Part shown: piece by piece, positions 1-12,003 of the stretch | Position numbering within the stretch: the stretch's first letter is position 1 | Layout of the letters: every line of letters begins with the position of its first letter | NCBI RefSeq assembly: GCF_014648575.1 | Contig: NZ_BMRJ01000007.1 | Span: 1 to 64,000 of the forward strand | Source: Agromyces mediolanus | Lineage (GTDB): Bacteria > Actinomycetota > Actinomycetes > Actinomycetales > Microbacteriaceae | Direction of reading: 5' to 3' | Length of the DNA: 64,000 nt | Translations under genes and position numbers: made by a program | The notes under the pieces: generated by a model | Told to the model about the DNA's origin: nothing | Seen by the model: the letters and a program-made list of their open reading frames with translations, nothing else | The model's database searches: none

Positions 1-34
1 GGACCCTGTGGGAGAGTAGGACACCGCCGGACAC
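1..34 (+). rRNA. rrf: 5S ribosomal RNA, 3' end only
   Basis: The first 34 bases match the conserved 3' end of actinobacterial 5S rRNA, including the GGGAGAGTAGGACACCGCCG block. The rest of the gene lies upstream of the window. A perfect hairpin follows 10 bases later, as expected at the end of an rrn operon. The exact 3' boundary is uncertain by one or two bases. Confidence 0.88.
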
Positions 35-43
35 CCATTCACG

Positions 44-74
44 AAAGGCCACCCCGAACCCCGGGGTGGCCTTT
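44..74 (+). terminator. Intrinsic terminator of the rRNA operon
   Basis: A perfect 13-bp stem (44-56 pairing with 62-74) with a 5-nt loop, flanked by AAA and TTT, lies just after the 5S rRNA end. An upstream start for the next protein gene at 66 would lie inside this stem, so that start is unlikely. Confidence 0.9.
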
Positions 75-120
75 CGGCATTTCACCACTGATTTGAGCCC
101 GCCCGATAGCCTCGAGGCGG

Positions 121-147
121 ATGAGACTTCAAGAGACGGCAGGCTGA
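121..147 (+). CDS. Possible 8-codon upstream ORF (leaderless)
   Basis: ATG 121 opens a short frame (MRLQETAG) that stops at 145-147, two bases before the GTG start of the next gene. A TAGCCT box at 107-112 lies 8 nt before this ATG, matching the leaderless promoter spacing seen repeatedly in this window. The downstream GTG has only a weak ribosome binding site, so termination-reinitiation could supply its translation. This is an inference; such a short frame can arise by chance. Confidence 0.35.
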   Translation: MRLQETAG

Positions 148-149
148 GC

Positions 150-1880
150 GTGAGCGATTCCAGGAACGATGGGGAGCGGAGCTCCGACGACCGGGGACGC
201 TCAGAACGCCCGAAGCGCGAGTATGGCTCGCGCGACGGAGGCCAGCGTCGCGATGGCGGCGCACCTCGCGGGGATCGCAGCAGCGGCCCGCGCGGTGGCG
301 ACCGACGCCCGTCCGAGCGCAAGCCGTGGGACAAGGACCGCGCGTCCGGTCCGCGCTGCGACGGCGCTCGCAAGCCGTGGGAGCGTGACGGTGAGCGTTC
401 CGGCGCTCCGCGCCGTGACGGTGACCGTAAGCCGTGGGAGAAGGACCGCGCGTCCGGTCCGCGTCGTGACGGTGACCGCAAGCCGTGGGAGCGCGACGGC
501 GGTCGCGGCGGTGAGCGTTCCGGCGGCCCGCGTCGCGATGGCGAGCGGAAGTCGTGGGAGCGCGGCGGCGAGCGTTCTGGTGCTCCGCGTCGCGACGGTG
601 ACCGTAAGCCGTGGGAGAAGGACCGCGCGTCCGGTCCGCGTCGTGACAGTGACCGCAAGCCGTGGGAGCGCGACGGCGGTCGCGGCGGTGAGCGCGCCGG
701 TGCTCCGCGCCGCGACGGTGACCGCAAGCCCTGGGAACGCGGTGGGGAGCGCTCCGGCGCTCCGCGTCGCGACGGTGACCGCAAGCCGTGGGACAACGAT
801 CGTTCCGGCGGCCCGCGTCGTGATGGGGACCGCAAACCGTGGGAGCGCGATGGTGCTCGCACCGGCGGCCCGCGCCGTGATGGCGACCGCGGGCCTCGCA
901 AGCCGTGGGAGCAGCGCGACGATCGGGACCGCGGCGGCCGGCCCGAGGCCGATCGGCCCCGCCCGGATTCGCACGGCGCCTCGATGCGTCAGATCCGCCC
1001 GCGTCACGACGATCCGATCGTGCCGGAGCACATTCGCCCGGCGTCGCTCGAGAAGAGCGCTCGCGCCGAGCTGCGCACGCTGACGAAGGAGAACGCCGAC
1101 TGGGTGGCCGTGCACCTGGCCGCCGCGGCCGAGTTCCTCGACACCGATCCGGAGCTCGCGCACCGGCATGCCCTCTCGGCATCCCGTCGTGGTGGCCGGA
1201 TCGGCGTCGTCCGCGAAACGCTCGCGATCACGGCGTACGCGACCGGCGACTTCGCGCTGGCGCTGCGCGAGCTGCGCACCTATCGCCGCATCACCGGCAG
1301 CGACGAGCAGCTGCCGCTCATGGTCGACAGCGAACGCGGGGTGGGTCGTCCCGACCGCGCGCTGGAGCTCGGACGTTCGGTGGACCGCTCGACGCTGCCG
1401 GCGGGAGTGCAGGTCTCGCTCGCGATCGCGATGTCCGGTGCACGGCTCGACCGGGGTGAGACGGAGCTGGCGCTCGCGGAGCTCGAGATCCCGCAGCTCG
1501 ATCCGGATCGTGCCTTCTCCTACAGCCCCTCGCTGTTCCTGGCGTACGCCGAGGTACTCGACGAGTTGGGCCGTGAGGCGGATGCCGCGGACTGGCGCGC
1601 TCGCGCGCTGCGTGCCGAGGCGGCCCTGGCCGGCCCGGCCGAGTCCGAGGTCTTCGAAGTGTTCGTGCTCGACGAGGACGAGGACGAGGACGAGGGCGAC
1701 GTGCACGTGGAGCCGGGGCCGGCGGAGGAGGAAGCTGCGCCTGAGGCCGGTGCTGAAGCCGAGGTTGGTGCTGAAGCCGATGCCGATGCCAGTGCAGAGG
1801 CCGAGGCCGGCGCTGAGCCCGAGAGCACCGAGGTCGAAGGGGAGTCGGACGCCGATGGCGCTCTTCCGCGCGAAGACTGA
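150..1880 (+). CDS. Repeat-rich basic protein with TPR-like middle and acidic tail (hypothetical)
   Basis: About 576 residues. The first third is an Arg/Gly/Asp-rich low-complexity region with about eleven copies of a K-P-W-E/D motif spaced by RRDGDR-like segments. The middle (roughly genomic 1030-1640) is an ordinary helical, TPR-like domain containing segments such as ALRELRTYRRITG. The tail is very acidic (runs of DEDEDE, then EAEAGAE-type repeats). The protein is therefore strongly positive at one end and negative at the other. I know of no defined function; disorder and nucleic-acid binding of the N-terminus are inferences. GTG 150 is chosen because the in-frame start at 66 falls in the rRNA terminator. 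The last 26 bases overlap the next gene. Confidence 0.8.
   Translation: MSDSRNDGERSSDDRGRSERPKREYGSRDGGQRRDGGAPRGDRSSGPRGGDRRPSERKPWDKDRASGPRCDGARKPWERDGERSGAPRRDGDRKPWEKDRASGPRRDGDRKPWERDGGRGGERSGGPRRDGERKSWERGGERSGAPRRDGDRKPWEKDRASGPRRDSDRKPWERDGGRGGERAGAPRRDGDRKPWERGGERSGAPRRDGDRKPWDNDRSGGPRRDGDRKPWERDGARTGGPRRDGDRGPRKPWEQRDDRDRGGRPEADRPRPDSHGASMRQIRPRHDDPIVPEHIRPASLEKSARAELRTLTKENADWVAVHLAAAAEFLDTDPELAHRHALSASRRGGRIGVVRETLAITAYATGDFALALRELRTYRRITGSDEQLPLMVDSERGVGRPDRALELGRSVDRSTLPAGVQVSLAIAMSGARLDRGETELALAELEIPQLDPDRAFSYSPSLFLAYAEVLDELGREADAADWRARALRAEAALAGPAESEVFEVFVLDEDEDEDEGDVHVEPGPAEEEAAPEAGAEAEVGAEADADASAEAEAGAEPESTEVEGESDADGALPRED
321..915 (+). repeat. Degenerate in-frame tandem repeats encoding the KPWE motif
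   Basis: The motif AAGCCGTGGGA and near variants recur from 321 to about 915, spaced by units of roughly 36-54 bp such as CGTCGCGACGGTGACCG. Repeat lengths are multiples of three, so the frame is kept. Two longer blocks (about 437-530 and 617-710) are nearly identical, indicating recent internal duplication. Confidence 0.85.
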
Positions 1881-2886
1881 GCCCGCCACGCCGCTCGACG
1901 GCGTGGACGCGGTCTTCGCGGACCTGGACGGTGTCGTCTACCAGGGGCACGGAGCGATCCCGTACGCCGTGGAGAGCCTCAACCTCGCCAAGCACGGCAG
2001 CGCCGTCGGCTACCTCACGAACAACGCGTCCCGAAGCGACGTCTCGGTCGCCGCGCACCTGGCCGAGCTGGGCCTGGACGTCGTCCCGAGCGAGGTCGTC
2101 ACCTCGCCGCAGGCGGCGATGCACCTGCTCGGCGAGCAGGTCGAGCCCGGCGCCCTCGTCCTCGTCGTCGGAGGCGAGGGGATCATCACGGAACTCGAGC
2201 GTCGCGGCTACCGGGTCACCCGTTCGGCCGACGACGCGCCGGCGGCCGTGGTGCAGGGATTCGCGCCCGACGTCGGCTGGACGCAGCTCGCCGAGGCCGC
2301 GTTCGCGCTGAACGCGCACGGCGGCCCGGACGTCCCCGGGGGGATCCCCTGGATCGCGACGAACATGGATTGGACGATCCCCGTCGCCCGTGGCATCGCG
2401 CCCGGCAACGGGACGCTCGTGTCCGCCGTGCACACCGCCGTCGGGCGCTTCCCGCTCGTCGCGGGCAAGCCGGAGCGGGCCATCTTCGACGAAGCCGTCC
2501 GCCGATTCGGCGCGTCGGCGCCGCTCATGGTGGGGGACCGGCTCGACACGGACATCCTCGGTGCGCGCCGCGCCGGGATCCGCTCGGCCGTGGTGCTCAC
2601 CGGCATCGATCGGGCCAAGCAGCTGCTCGCCGCGAAGGCCGACAGTCGGCCCGACTACATTCTCGAGGACCTCCGCGGGCTGCACGAGCCGTACCCGGAG
2701 ACCGAGGAACGTCGCGGGGGAGTCCTGCGCGTCGGCCGCGCCGCCGTGAAGGTCGACGGTGGGCGCGTCGTCGTGGTCGACGAGGGCGACGGCGGCATCG
2801 ACCTGCTGCGCGCCGCCTGCGCGGCGATCTGGGGATCGGGGCTGCCGATCCACGCCCTCGACGTTCCCGAGCGGCTGTACGCCTGA
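1855..2886 (+). CDS. HAD-superfamily IIA phosphatase, NagD-like
   Basis: A 343-residue phosphatase of the NagD/p-nitrophenylphosphatase group. Motif I is FADLDGVVY near residue 21 with both catalytic aspartates. Motif II is in YLTNNAS and motif III/IV in MVGDRLDTDILGARRAG. The cap region is of IIA type. The C-terminus carries an extra segment of about 75 residues beyond the HAD core. ATG 1855 has a GGGGAG ribosome binding site and overlaps the end of the previous gene, so the two are probably co-transcribed. Physiological substrate is unknown; sugar phosphates or phosphoglycolate are typical for the family. Confidence 0.88.
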   Translation: MALFRAKTEPATPLDGVDAVFADLDGVVYQGHGAIPYAVESLNLAKHGSAVGYLTNNASRSDVSVAAHLAELGLDVVPSEVVTSPQAAMHLLGEQVEPGALVLVVGGEGIITELERRGYRVTRSADDAPAAVVQGFAPDVGWTQLAEAAFALNAHGGPDVPGGIPWIATNMDWTIPVARGIAPGNGTLVSAVHTAVGRFPLVAGKPERAIFDEAVRRFGASAPLMVGDRLDTDILGARRAGIRSAVVLTGIDRAKQLLAAKADSRPDYILEDLRGLHEPYPETEERRGGVLRVGRAAVKVDGGRVVVVDEGDGGIDLLRAACAAIWGSGLPIHALDVPERLYA

Positions 2887-2893
2887 GGCGTCT

Positions 2894-3209
2894 CCTTCGA
2901 CGGGCTCCCTTCGACGGGCTCAGGGGACCACGGGATGGTTCGCTGAGCCTGTCGAAGCGTTCGGATCCCTTCGACAGGCTCCCTTCGACAGGCTCAGGGA
3001 GCCACGGGATGGTTCGCTGAGCTCGTCGAAGCGTTCGGATTCCTTCGACGGGCTCCCTTCGACAGGCTCCCTTCGACAAGCTCAGGGGACCACGGGATGG
3101 TTCGCTGAGCTTGTCGAAGCGTTCGGCTCCCTTCGACGGGCTCCCTTCGACAAGCTCCCTTCCACAAGCTCAGGGAACCAGCGGGGATGCGACGGGCTCA
3201 GGGAGCCGG
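2894..3209 (+). repeat. Nested intergenic tandem/inverted repeat with TTCGACRGGCTC core
   Basis: A 374-bp gene-free gap is filled by this array. Forward cores TTCGAC (some degenerate) begin at 2896, 2910, 2970, 2984, 3044, 3058, 3072, 3132, 3146 and 3160. Inverted cores GTCGAA begin at 2951, 3025 and 3113. The pattern is a 74-bp superunit containing a 14-bp subunit present 2, 2, 3 and 3 times. Forward and inverted cores can pair into hairpins. The same core builds the E2 linker at 29224-29463. Such cores are, to my knowledge, common intergenic elements in Microbacteriaceae. Confidence 0.9.
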
Positions 3210-3260
3210 CTGGGGGAAACCACGGCCCGTTCGTCGTCGGGTGCCGGTAGCGTTGAGGTC

Positions 3261-3431
3261 GTGAGCGACGCATCGAACTCCGAGCCCCGAGACCTGAGCG
3301 AGGCCACCCGGGCGGCGCTCGACGAGCTCGAGTCGGCCCCGCTCTCCGAGCGCGCCGCCGGGTACCGCCAGCTCGCCGACGCCCTCCGTTCGGAGCTCGA
3401 GCAGTCCGACCCGAGCCGCAGCGCGGGGTGA
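3261..3431 (+). CDS. Small conserved-type hypothetical protein
   Basis: 56 residues, acidic and helical, with no transmembrane segment. GTG 3261 is preceded by TAGCGT at 3248-3253 with a 7-nt spacer, so it is probably leaderless and may be the first gene of the tlyA-nadK-recN operon. Its stop overlaps the start region of tlyA. I do not recognise a family function; similar small frames before tlyA are plausible in relatives. Confidence 0.7.
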   Translation: MSDASNSEPRDLSEATRAALDELESAPLSERAAGYRQLADALRSELEQSDPSRSAG

Positions 3432-3433
3432 GC

Positions 3434-4243
3434 ATGCCCGATTCCCGCCTCGACGCCGCCCTCGCCGAGCGCGGACTCGCGCGATCCCGCACCCACGCGG
3501 CCGCCCTCATCGCCGCCGGTGCGGTCACCGTCGACGGTCGCCCGGTCGTCAAAGCCTCGACGCGGGTCGCCGCGGAGTCCGAGCTCGCCGTCGCGTCCGC
3601 CGACCACTACGTGAGCCGGGCGGCCCACAAGCTGCTCGCGGCGCTCGACGAGTTCTCCGTCGGCGTCGACGGACGCCTCGCGCTCGACGCCGGCGCGTCG
3701 ACCGGCGGCTTCACCCAGGTGCTGCTCGAGCGGGGGGCACGACGTGTGCTCGCGGTCGACGTCGGCCACGGGCAGCTCGCGCCCGAGCTCCTCGGCCATG
3801 AGCGCATCGTGCTCGTCGAGGGCTGCAACGTCCGCACCCTCGACGCGGAGGGGCTCGCCGCGCTGACCGGGGTCGCCGAACGCCCCGACCTCGTCACCGC
3901 CGACCTCTCGTTCATCTCGCTCACGACGGTGCTGCCGGCGCTCGTCGCCACCGCGGCGCCCGAGGCCGATTTCGTGCTGCTCGTGAAGCCGCAGTTCGAG
4001 GTCGGCCGGGGCGGCACCCGTGAGGGCATCGTGCGTGACCCGGCGCGCCGCGCCGACGCCGTGAACGACGTGCTCTGGGCCGCGCACGATCTCGGCCTGC
4101 GCACCGCGGGCGTCGCGGCGTCGCCGATCGCCGGAGGGCAGGGCAACCAGGAGTTCCTGGTGCATCTGACGGCGATGCGGGGCTCCGATCCGTCAGAATG
4201 GTCGAGTCGCATCGAACGGCTGGCGAGAGGGGGCGCGGCATGA
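3434..4243 (+). CDS. tlyA: TlyA family rRNA (cytidine-2'-O)-methyltransferase
   Basis: 269 residues. An N-terminal S4 RNA-binding domain (about residues 3-60) precedes an FtsJ-type Rossmann methyltransferase with the SAM loop DAGASTGG at 85-92 and the KPQFE segment later. TlyA enzymes 2'-O-methylate cytidines in 16S and 23S rRNA, and loss gives capreomycin resistance in mycobacteria. ATG 3434 has GGGGTGA just upstream; an in-frame GTG at 3428 is the alternative. It overlaps nadK by 4 bp (ATGA). Gene order tlyA-nadK-recN is classic for actinobacteria. Confidence 0.93.
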   Translation: MPDSRLDAALAERGLARSRTHAAALIAAGAVTVDGRPVVKASTRVAAESELAVASADHYVSRAAHKLLAALDEFSVGVDGRLALDAGASTGGFTQVLLERGARRVLAVDVGHGQLAPELLGHERIVLVEGCNVRTLDAEGLAALTGVAERPDLVTADLSFISLTTVLPALVATAAPEADFVLLVKPQFEVGRGGTREGIVRDPARRADAVNDVLWAAHDLGLRTAGVAASPIAGGQGNQEFLVHLTAMRGSDPSEWSSRIERLARGGAA

Positions 4244-5154
4244 GCGCAGCACGGCACTTCCTCGTCGTCTCCCACACCGGGCGCGCCGCCGCGCTCGAGG
4301 CGACGGTCGAGGTCTGCCAGCGGCTGCTCGCCGAGGGGGCGGTGCCGGTCATCGCCGCCGAGCACTGGGACGACGTGCAGGAGGTCGTCCCCGAACTCGA
4401 CGGCCGGGCGCTCCGCCTCGAGGCGGTCGATCCCGCGGTCATCGAACTCGTCATCGTCCTCGGCGGCGACGGCACGATCCTCCGCGCGGCCGAGCTGATC
4501 CGCCCGCACCCGGCGCCGCTGCTCGGCGTCAATCTCGGTCACGTCGGCTTCCTCGCCGAGAGCGAGCGCGACGACCTCGGCCTCACGATCACCAGGGCGC
4601 TCGCCCGCGACTACGCCGTCGAGGAGCGCATGACGCTCTCCGTGCGGGCCAAGGTCGGCGCCGAGGTCGTGTACGAGAGCTGGGCGCTGAACGAGGTCAC
4701 CGTCGAGAAGGCCGAGCGCGAGCGCATGCTCGAGGTCGTGATCGAGGTCGATCGGCGTCCGCTGTCCTCGTTCGGCTGCGACGGCGTCGTGATGTCGACG
4801 CCGACGGGCTCAACCGCGTACGCGTTCTCCGCGGGCGGCCCGGTCGTCTGGCCGAGCCTCGAAGCGCTGCTGCTCGTGCCGCTGTCCGCGCACGCGCTCT
4901 TCGCACGGCCCCTCGTCGTCGGGCCCGAGTCCTCGCTCGCGGTCGAGATCCTGCAGCGCACCGAGACCAGCGCCGTGATCTGGTGCGACGGCCGGCGCAC
5001 CTTCGACCTTCCCGCCGGTTCCCGGGTGATCGTGCGGCGGTCCGCGGTGCCGGTCCGGCTCGCGAGGCTCCACGAGGCGCCCTTCACCGATCGGCTCGTG
5101 AACAAGTTCCAACTCCCGGTGACCGGCTGGCGGGGGCCGAGCGGCCGTGACTGA
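4240..5154 (+). CDS. nadK: NAD kinase
   Basis: 304 residues, phosphorylating NAD to NADP with ATP or polyphosphate. The diagnostic GGDGT motif is at 75-79, followed by the NLGHVGFLAE segment and the PTGSTAYAFSAGGP motif of the NAD-binding C-terminal domain. ATG 4240 has a GAGAGGGGG ribosome binding site and overlaps the tlyA stop. An earlier in-frame start at 4198 inside tlyA is unlikely. Confidence 0.95.
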   Translation: MSAARHFLVVSHTGRAAALEATVEVCQRLLAEGAVPVIAAEHWDDVQEVVPELDGRALRLEAVDPAVIELVIVLGGDGTILRAAELIRPHPAPLLGVNLGHVGFLAESERDDLGLTITRALARDYAVEERMTLSVRAKVGAEVVYESWALNEVTVEKAERERMLEVVIEVDRRPLSSFGCDGVVMSTPTGSTAYAFSAGGPVVWPSLEALLLVPLSAHALFARPLVVGPESSLAVEILQRTETSAVIWCDGRRTFDLPAGSRVIVRRSAVPVRLARLHEAPFTDRLVNKFQLPVTGWRGPSGRD

Positions 5155-5172
5155 GCGCGAACGGAGGCGCAC

Positions 5173-9323
<4,151 letters not shown>

Positions 9324-9327
<4 letters not shown>

Positions 9328-10226
9328 GTTCCCGCGAGATCGACGGCTACCTGCGACACCTCGCGGTGGAGCGGGGGCTCGCGCGGAACACCGTCGCCTC
9401 GTACCGGCGCGACCTCCGGATCTACGGCGGATGGCTCGAGCAGGCCGGTCACGCCGGCCCCGCGTCCGTCGGAGCCGCGGAGCTCGCCGCCTTCCAGCGC
9501 TACCTCAGCGCCGAGCGGCAGCCCGCCCTCGCGAACTCCTCGGTCGCCCGGGTGCTGTCCACGGTGCGCGGCCTGCACCGCTTCCTCGCCGAGGAGGGCC
9601 TGACCGAGACCGACGCGGCGCGCGAGCTGAAGCCGCCGAAGCTCCCGGCGCGCTTGCCGAAGGCGATCCCGATCGAAGCGGTCGAGCGGCTGCTCGCGGC
9701 GACCGACGGCGACGAGCCGCTGCGGGTGCGCGACAAAGCGCTGCTCGAGCTGCTCTACGCGACCGGTGCGCGCGTGTCGGAGGCGGTCGGGCTGAACGTC
9801 GACGACCTCGTCGACGCCGAGGTCGTGCGCCTGTTCGGCAAGGGCGGCAAGGAGCGGATCGTGCCCGTCGGCAGCTACGCCAGGGCCGCGATCGAGGCGT
9901 ACCTCGTGCGGGTGCGGCCGCAGCTCTCGAGCCGCGGCACGGCGACCCCGGCGCTCTTCCTCGGTGCCCGGGGCGGGCGTCTCAGCCGGCAGGCGGCGTG
10001 GGTCGCGATCACGGAGGCCGCGGACCGCGCCGAACTCGGCCTGGAGGTGTCGCCGCACACGCTGCGCCACTCCTTCGCGACCCATCTGCTCTCCGGCGGA
10101 GCCGACGTGCGCGTCGTCCAGGAGCTGCTCGGCCACTCCTCGGTGGCGACGACGCAGATCTACACCCTCGTCACGGCCGATACACTCCGGGAGATGTACA
10201 CGACCGCCCACCCGCGCGCTCGCTAG
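9324..10226 (+). CDS. xerD: Tyrosine recombinase XerD
   Basis: 300 residues. XerD with XerC resolves chromosome dimers at dif. The N-terminal SAM-like core-binding domain covers about 1-95. The catalytic set is complete: Arg150 in TGARVSE, Lys173 in GKGGKER, His246 and Arg249 in HTLRH, His271 in LLGHSS and nucleophile Tyr280 in TQIYT. GTG 9324 overlaps the NUDIX gene by 4 bp (GTGA). Confidence 0.95.
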
Positions 10227-10229
10227 AAT
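10224..10229 (+). promoter_or_regulatory. Probable -10 box for parA-scpAB
   Basis: TAGAAT at 10224-10229 contains the TAG stop of xerD, and no clear -35 is visible. A start near 10236 would give a leader of about 45 nt carrying the GAGGAGGAGAG ribosome binding site before the GTG at 10281. Confidence 0.45.
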
Positions 10230-10280
10230 CGACCAAGCATCGCTCGACCCGACGGGCGCCCGCTGAGGAGGAGAGACCAC

Positions 10281-11168
10281 GTGACCGACCAGAAGCGCGA
10301 CCCCGCGAGCACCACGGCGCCGCAGGAGTCGAAGCTCGGTCCGACCGGTCGACCGCTGCGCGAGTTCCCCACGCCGCCGGCGCTGCGCGAGCACGGCCCC
10401 GCCCGGATCATCGCGCTCTGCAACCAGAAGGGCGGCGTCGGCAAGACGACGACGACCATCAACCTCGGTGCGACGCTCGCCGAGTACGGCCGCCGGGTGC
10501 TCGCGATCGACTTCGACCCGCAGGGCGCGCTGTCCGCCGGGCTCGGCGTGCAGACCCACGACGTGCCGACGATCTACGACCTGCTGCTCTCCCGCGGCAT
10601 CGAGCCGGCCGACGCCATCCAGCACACCGCGGTCGCGAACTTCGACGTCATCCCGGCGAACATCGACCTCTCCGCCGCCGAGGTGCATCTCGTCACCGAG
10701 GTGGCGCGCGAGCAGATCCTCGCCGGCGTGCTGCGCAAGGTCTCGGCCGACTACGACGTCATCCTCATCGACTGCCAGCCGTCGCTCGGCCTGCTGACGG
10801 TGAACGCGCTCACCGCGAGCCACGGCGTGGTCATCCCGCTCGAGTGCGAGTACTTCGCGCTGCGCGGGGTCGCGCTGCTCATCGAGACGATCGACAAGGT
10901 GCGCGACCGACTGAACCCCGCCATCACGCTCGACGGCATCCTCGCGACGATGTACGACTCCCGCACGCTGCACTCGCGCGAGGTCCTCGAGCGCGTCGTC
11001 GACGCCTTCGGCGACCGGGTGCTCGAGACCGTCATCACGCGCACGGTGAAGTTCCCCGACGCCACCGTCGCGGCGACGCCCATCACGGAGTTCGCGCCCG
11101 AGCACCAGGCGTCGAAGGCCTACCGGCAGCTCGCCCGCGAGCTGGTGTTCCGTGGCGCGGTCGCCTGA
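10281..11168 (+). CDS. parA: ParA/Soj family chromosome partitioning ATPase
   Basis: 295 residues. Deviant Walker A KGGVGKT at 50-56, followed by FDPQGALSAGLG (Walker A') and the IDCQPSLGLLTVNAL Walker B region. In actinobacteria this orphan ParA-like gene sits before scpA and is distinct from the origin-proximal parAB pair; its role with condensin is assumed from context. A strong ribosome binding site precedes GTG 10281. It overlaps scpA by 17 bp. Confidence 0.92.
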   Translation: MTDQKRDPASTTAPQESKLGPTGRPLREFPTPPALREHGPARIIALCNQKGGVGKTTTTINLGATLAEYGRRVLAIDFDPQGALSAGLGVQTHDVPTIYDLLLSRGIEPADAIQHTAVANFDVIPANIDLSAAEVHLVTEVAREQILAGVLRKVSADYDVILIDCQPSLGLLTVNALTASHGVVIPLECEYFALRGVALLIETIDKVRDRLNPAITLDGILATMYDSRTLHSREVLERVVDAFGDRVLETVITRTVKFPDATVAATPITEFAPEHQASKAYRQLARELVFRGAVA

Positions 11169-12003
11169 GGCAGCCGCCCCGGCCGACGCGCAGCCCCCGG
11201 CGGAGGGCGCGGCAGAGGGCGACCCGGGATTCCGGGTCGCGCTGACGAACTTCGAGGGGCCGTTCGACCTGCTCCTCTCGCTCATCACGAAGCACGAGCT
11301 CGACATCACCGAGGTCTCGCTGTCCAAGGTCACGGACGAGTTCATCTCCTACCTGCGCGGGCTCGACTCCGAGGAGGAGCTCGACCGGGCCAGCGAGTTC
11401 CTCGTCGTCGCGGCGACGCTGCTCGACCTGAAGATCGCGGGGCTGCTGCCGCAGGGCGAGCTCGTCGACGCGGAGGACGTGGCGCTCCTCGAGGCCCGGG
11501 ATCTGCTCTTCGCCCGGCTGCTGCAGTACCGGGCGTTCAAGGAGGCCGCGCGCTGGTTCCAGGCCGGGCTCGAGCGCGAGGGCACGCGGCACGCCCGCAC
11601 GGTGCGGCTCGAGGAACGGTTCCGCCAGCCCGCCCCGGAGCTGCGCTGGACCCTGTCGGCCGAGGACTTCGCCGCGCTCGCGGTGCTCGCGCTCACGCCG
11701 CGCGAGATCCCCGTGGTCGGGCTCGACCACCTGCACGCGCCCGTCGTCTCCATCCGGGAGCAGGCGGCGCACGTCGTGGCCGTGCTGAGGCGCGGCGAGC
11801 CCGTCACCTTCCGCCAGCTGATCGCCGGCGTCGACCGGCAAGGCGTCGTCGTGGCGCGCTTCATCGCCGTGCTCGAGCTCTACCGGCACGCGGCGATCGG
11901 CTTCGAACAACTGGAGCCGCTCGGCGAGCTGACGCTGCGCTGGGCGACCGACACGTGGAGCGACGACAAGCTCGAGAGCCTGGGAGCCGACTATGACGAC
12001 TGA
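11152..12003 (+). CDS. scpA: Segregation and condensation protein A
   Basis: 283 residues. ScpA is the kleisin subunit that bridges SMC heads and binds ScpB. The conserved start FEGPFDLLLSLITKHELDI is near residue 36 and the C-terminal winged helix includes VTFRQL. The first 30 residues are a disordered Ala/Pro/Glu extension. It overlaps parA at the start and scpB at the end. Confidence 0.95.
   Translation: MARSPEAAAPADAQPPAEGAAEGDPGFRVALTNFEGPFDLLLSLITKHELDITEVSLSKVTDEFISYLRGLDSEEELDRASEFLVVAATLLDLKIAGLLPQGELVDAEDVALLEARDLLFARLLQYRAFKEAARWFQAGLEREGTRHARTVRLEERFRQPAPELRWTLSAEDFAALAVLALTPREIPVVGLDHLHAPVVSIREQAAHVVAVLRRGEPVTFRQLIAGVDRQGVVVARFIAVLELYRHAAIGFEQLEPLGELTLRWATDTWSDDKLESLGADYDD

Noticed and set aside
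66-149. ATG 66 as the start of the first protein gene
   Set aside because: It falls inside the 3' arm of the rRNA terminator; GTG 150 is in frame and outside it.
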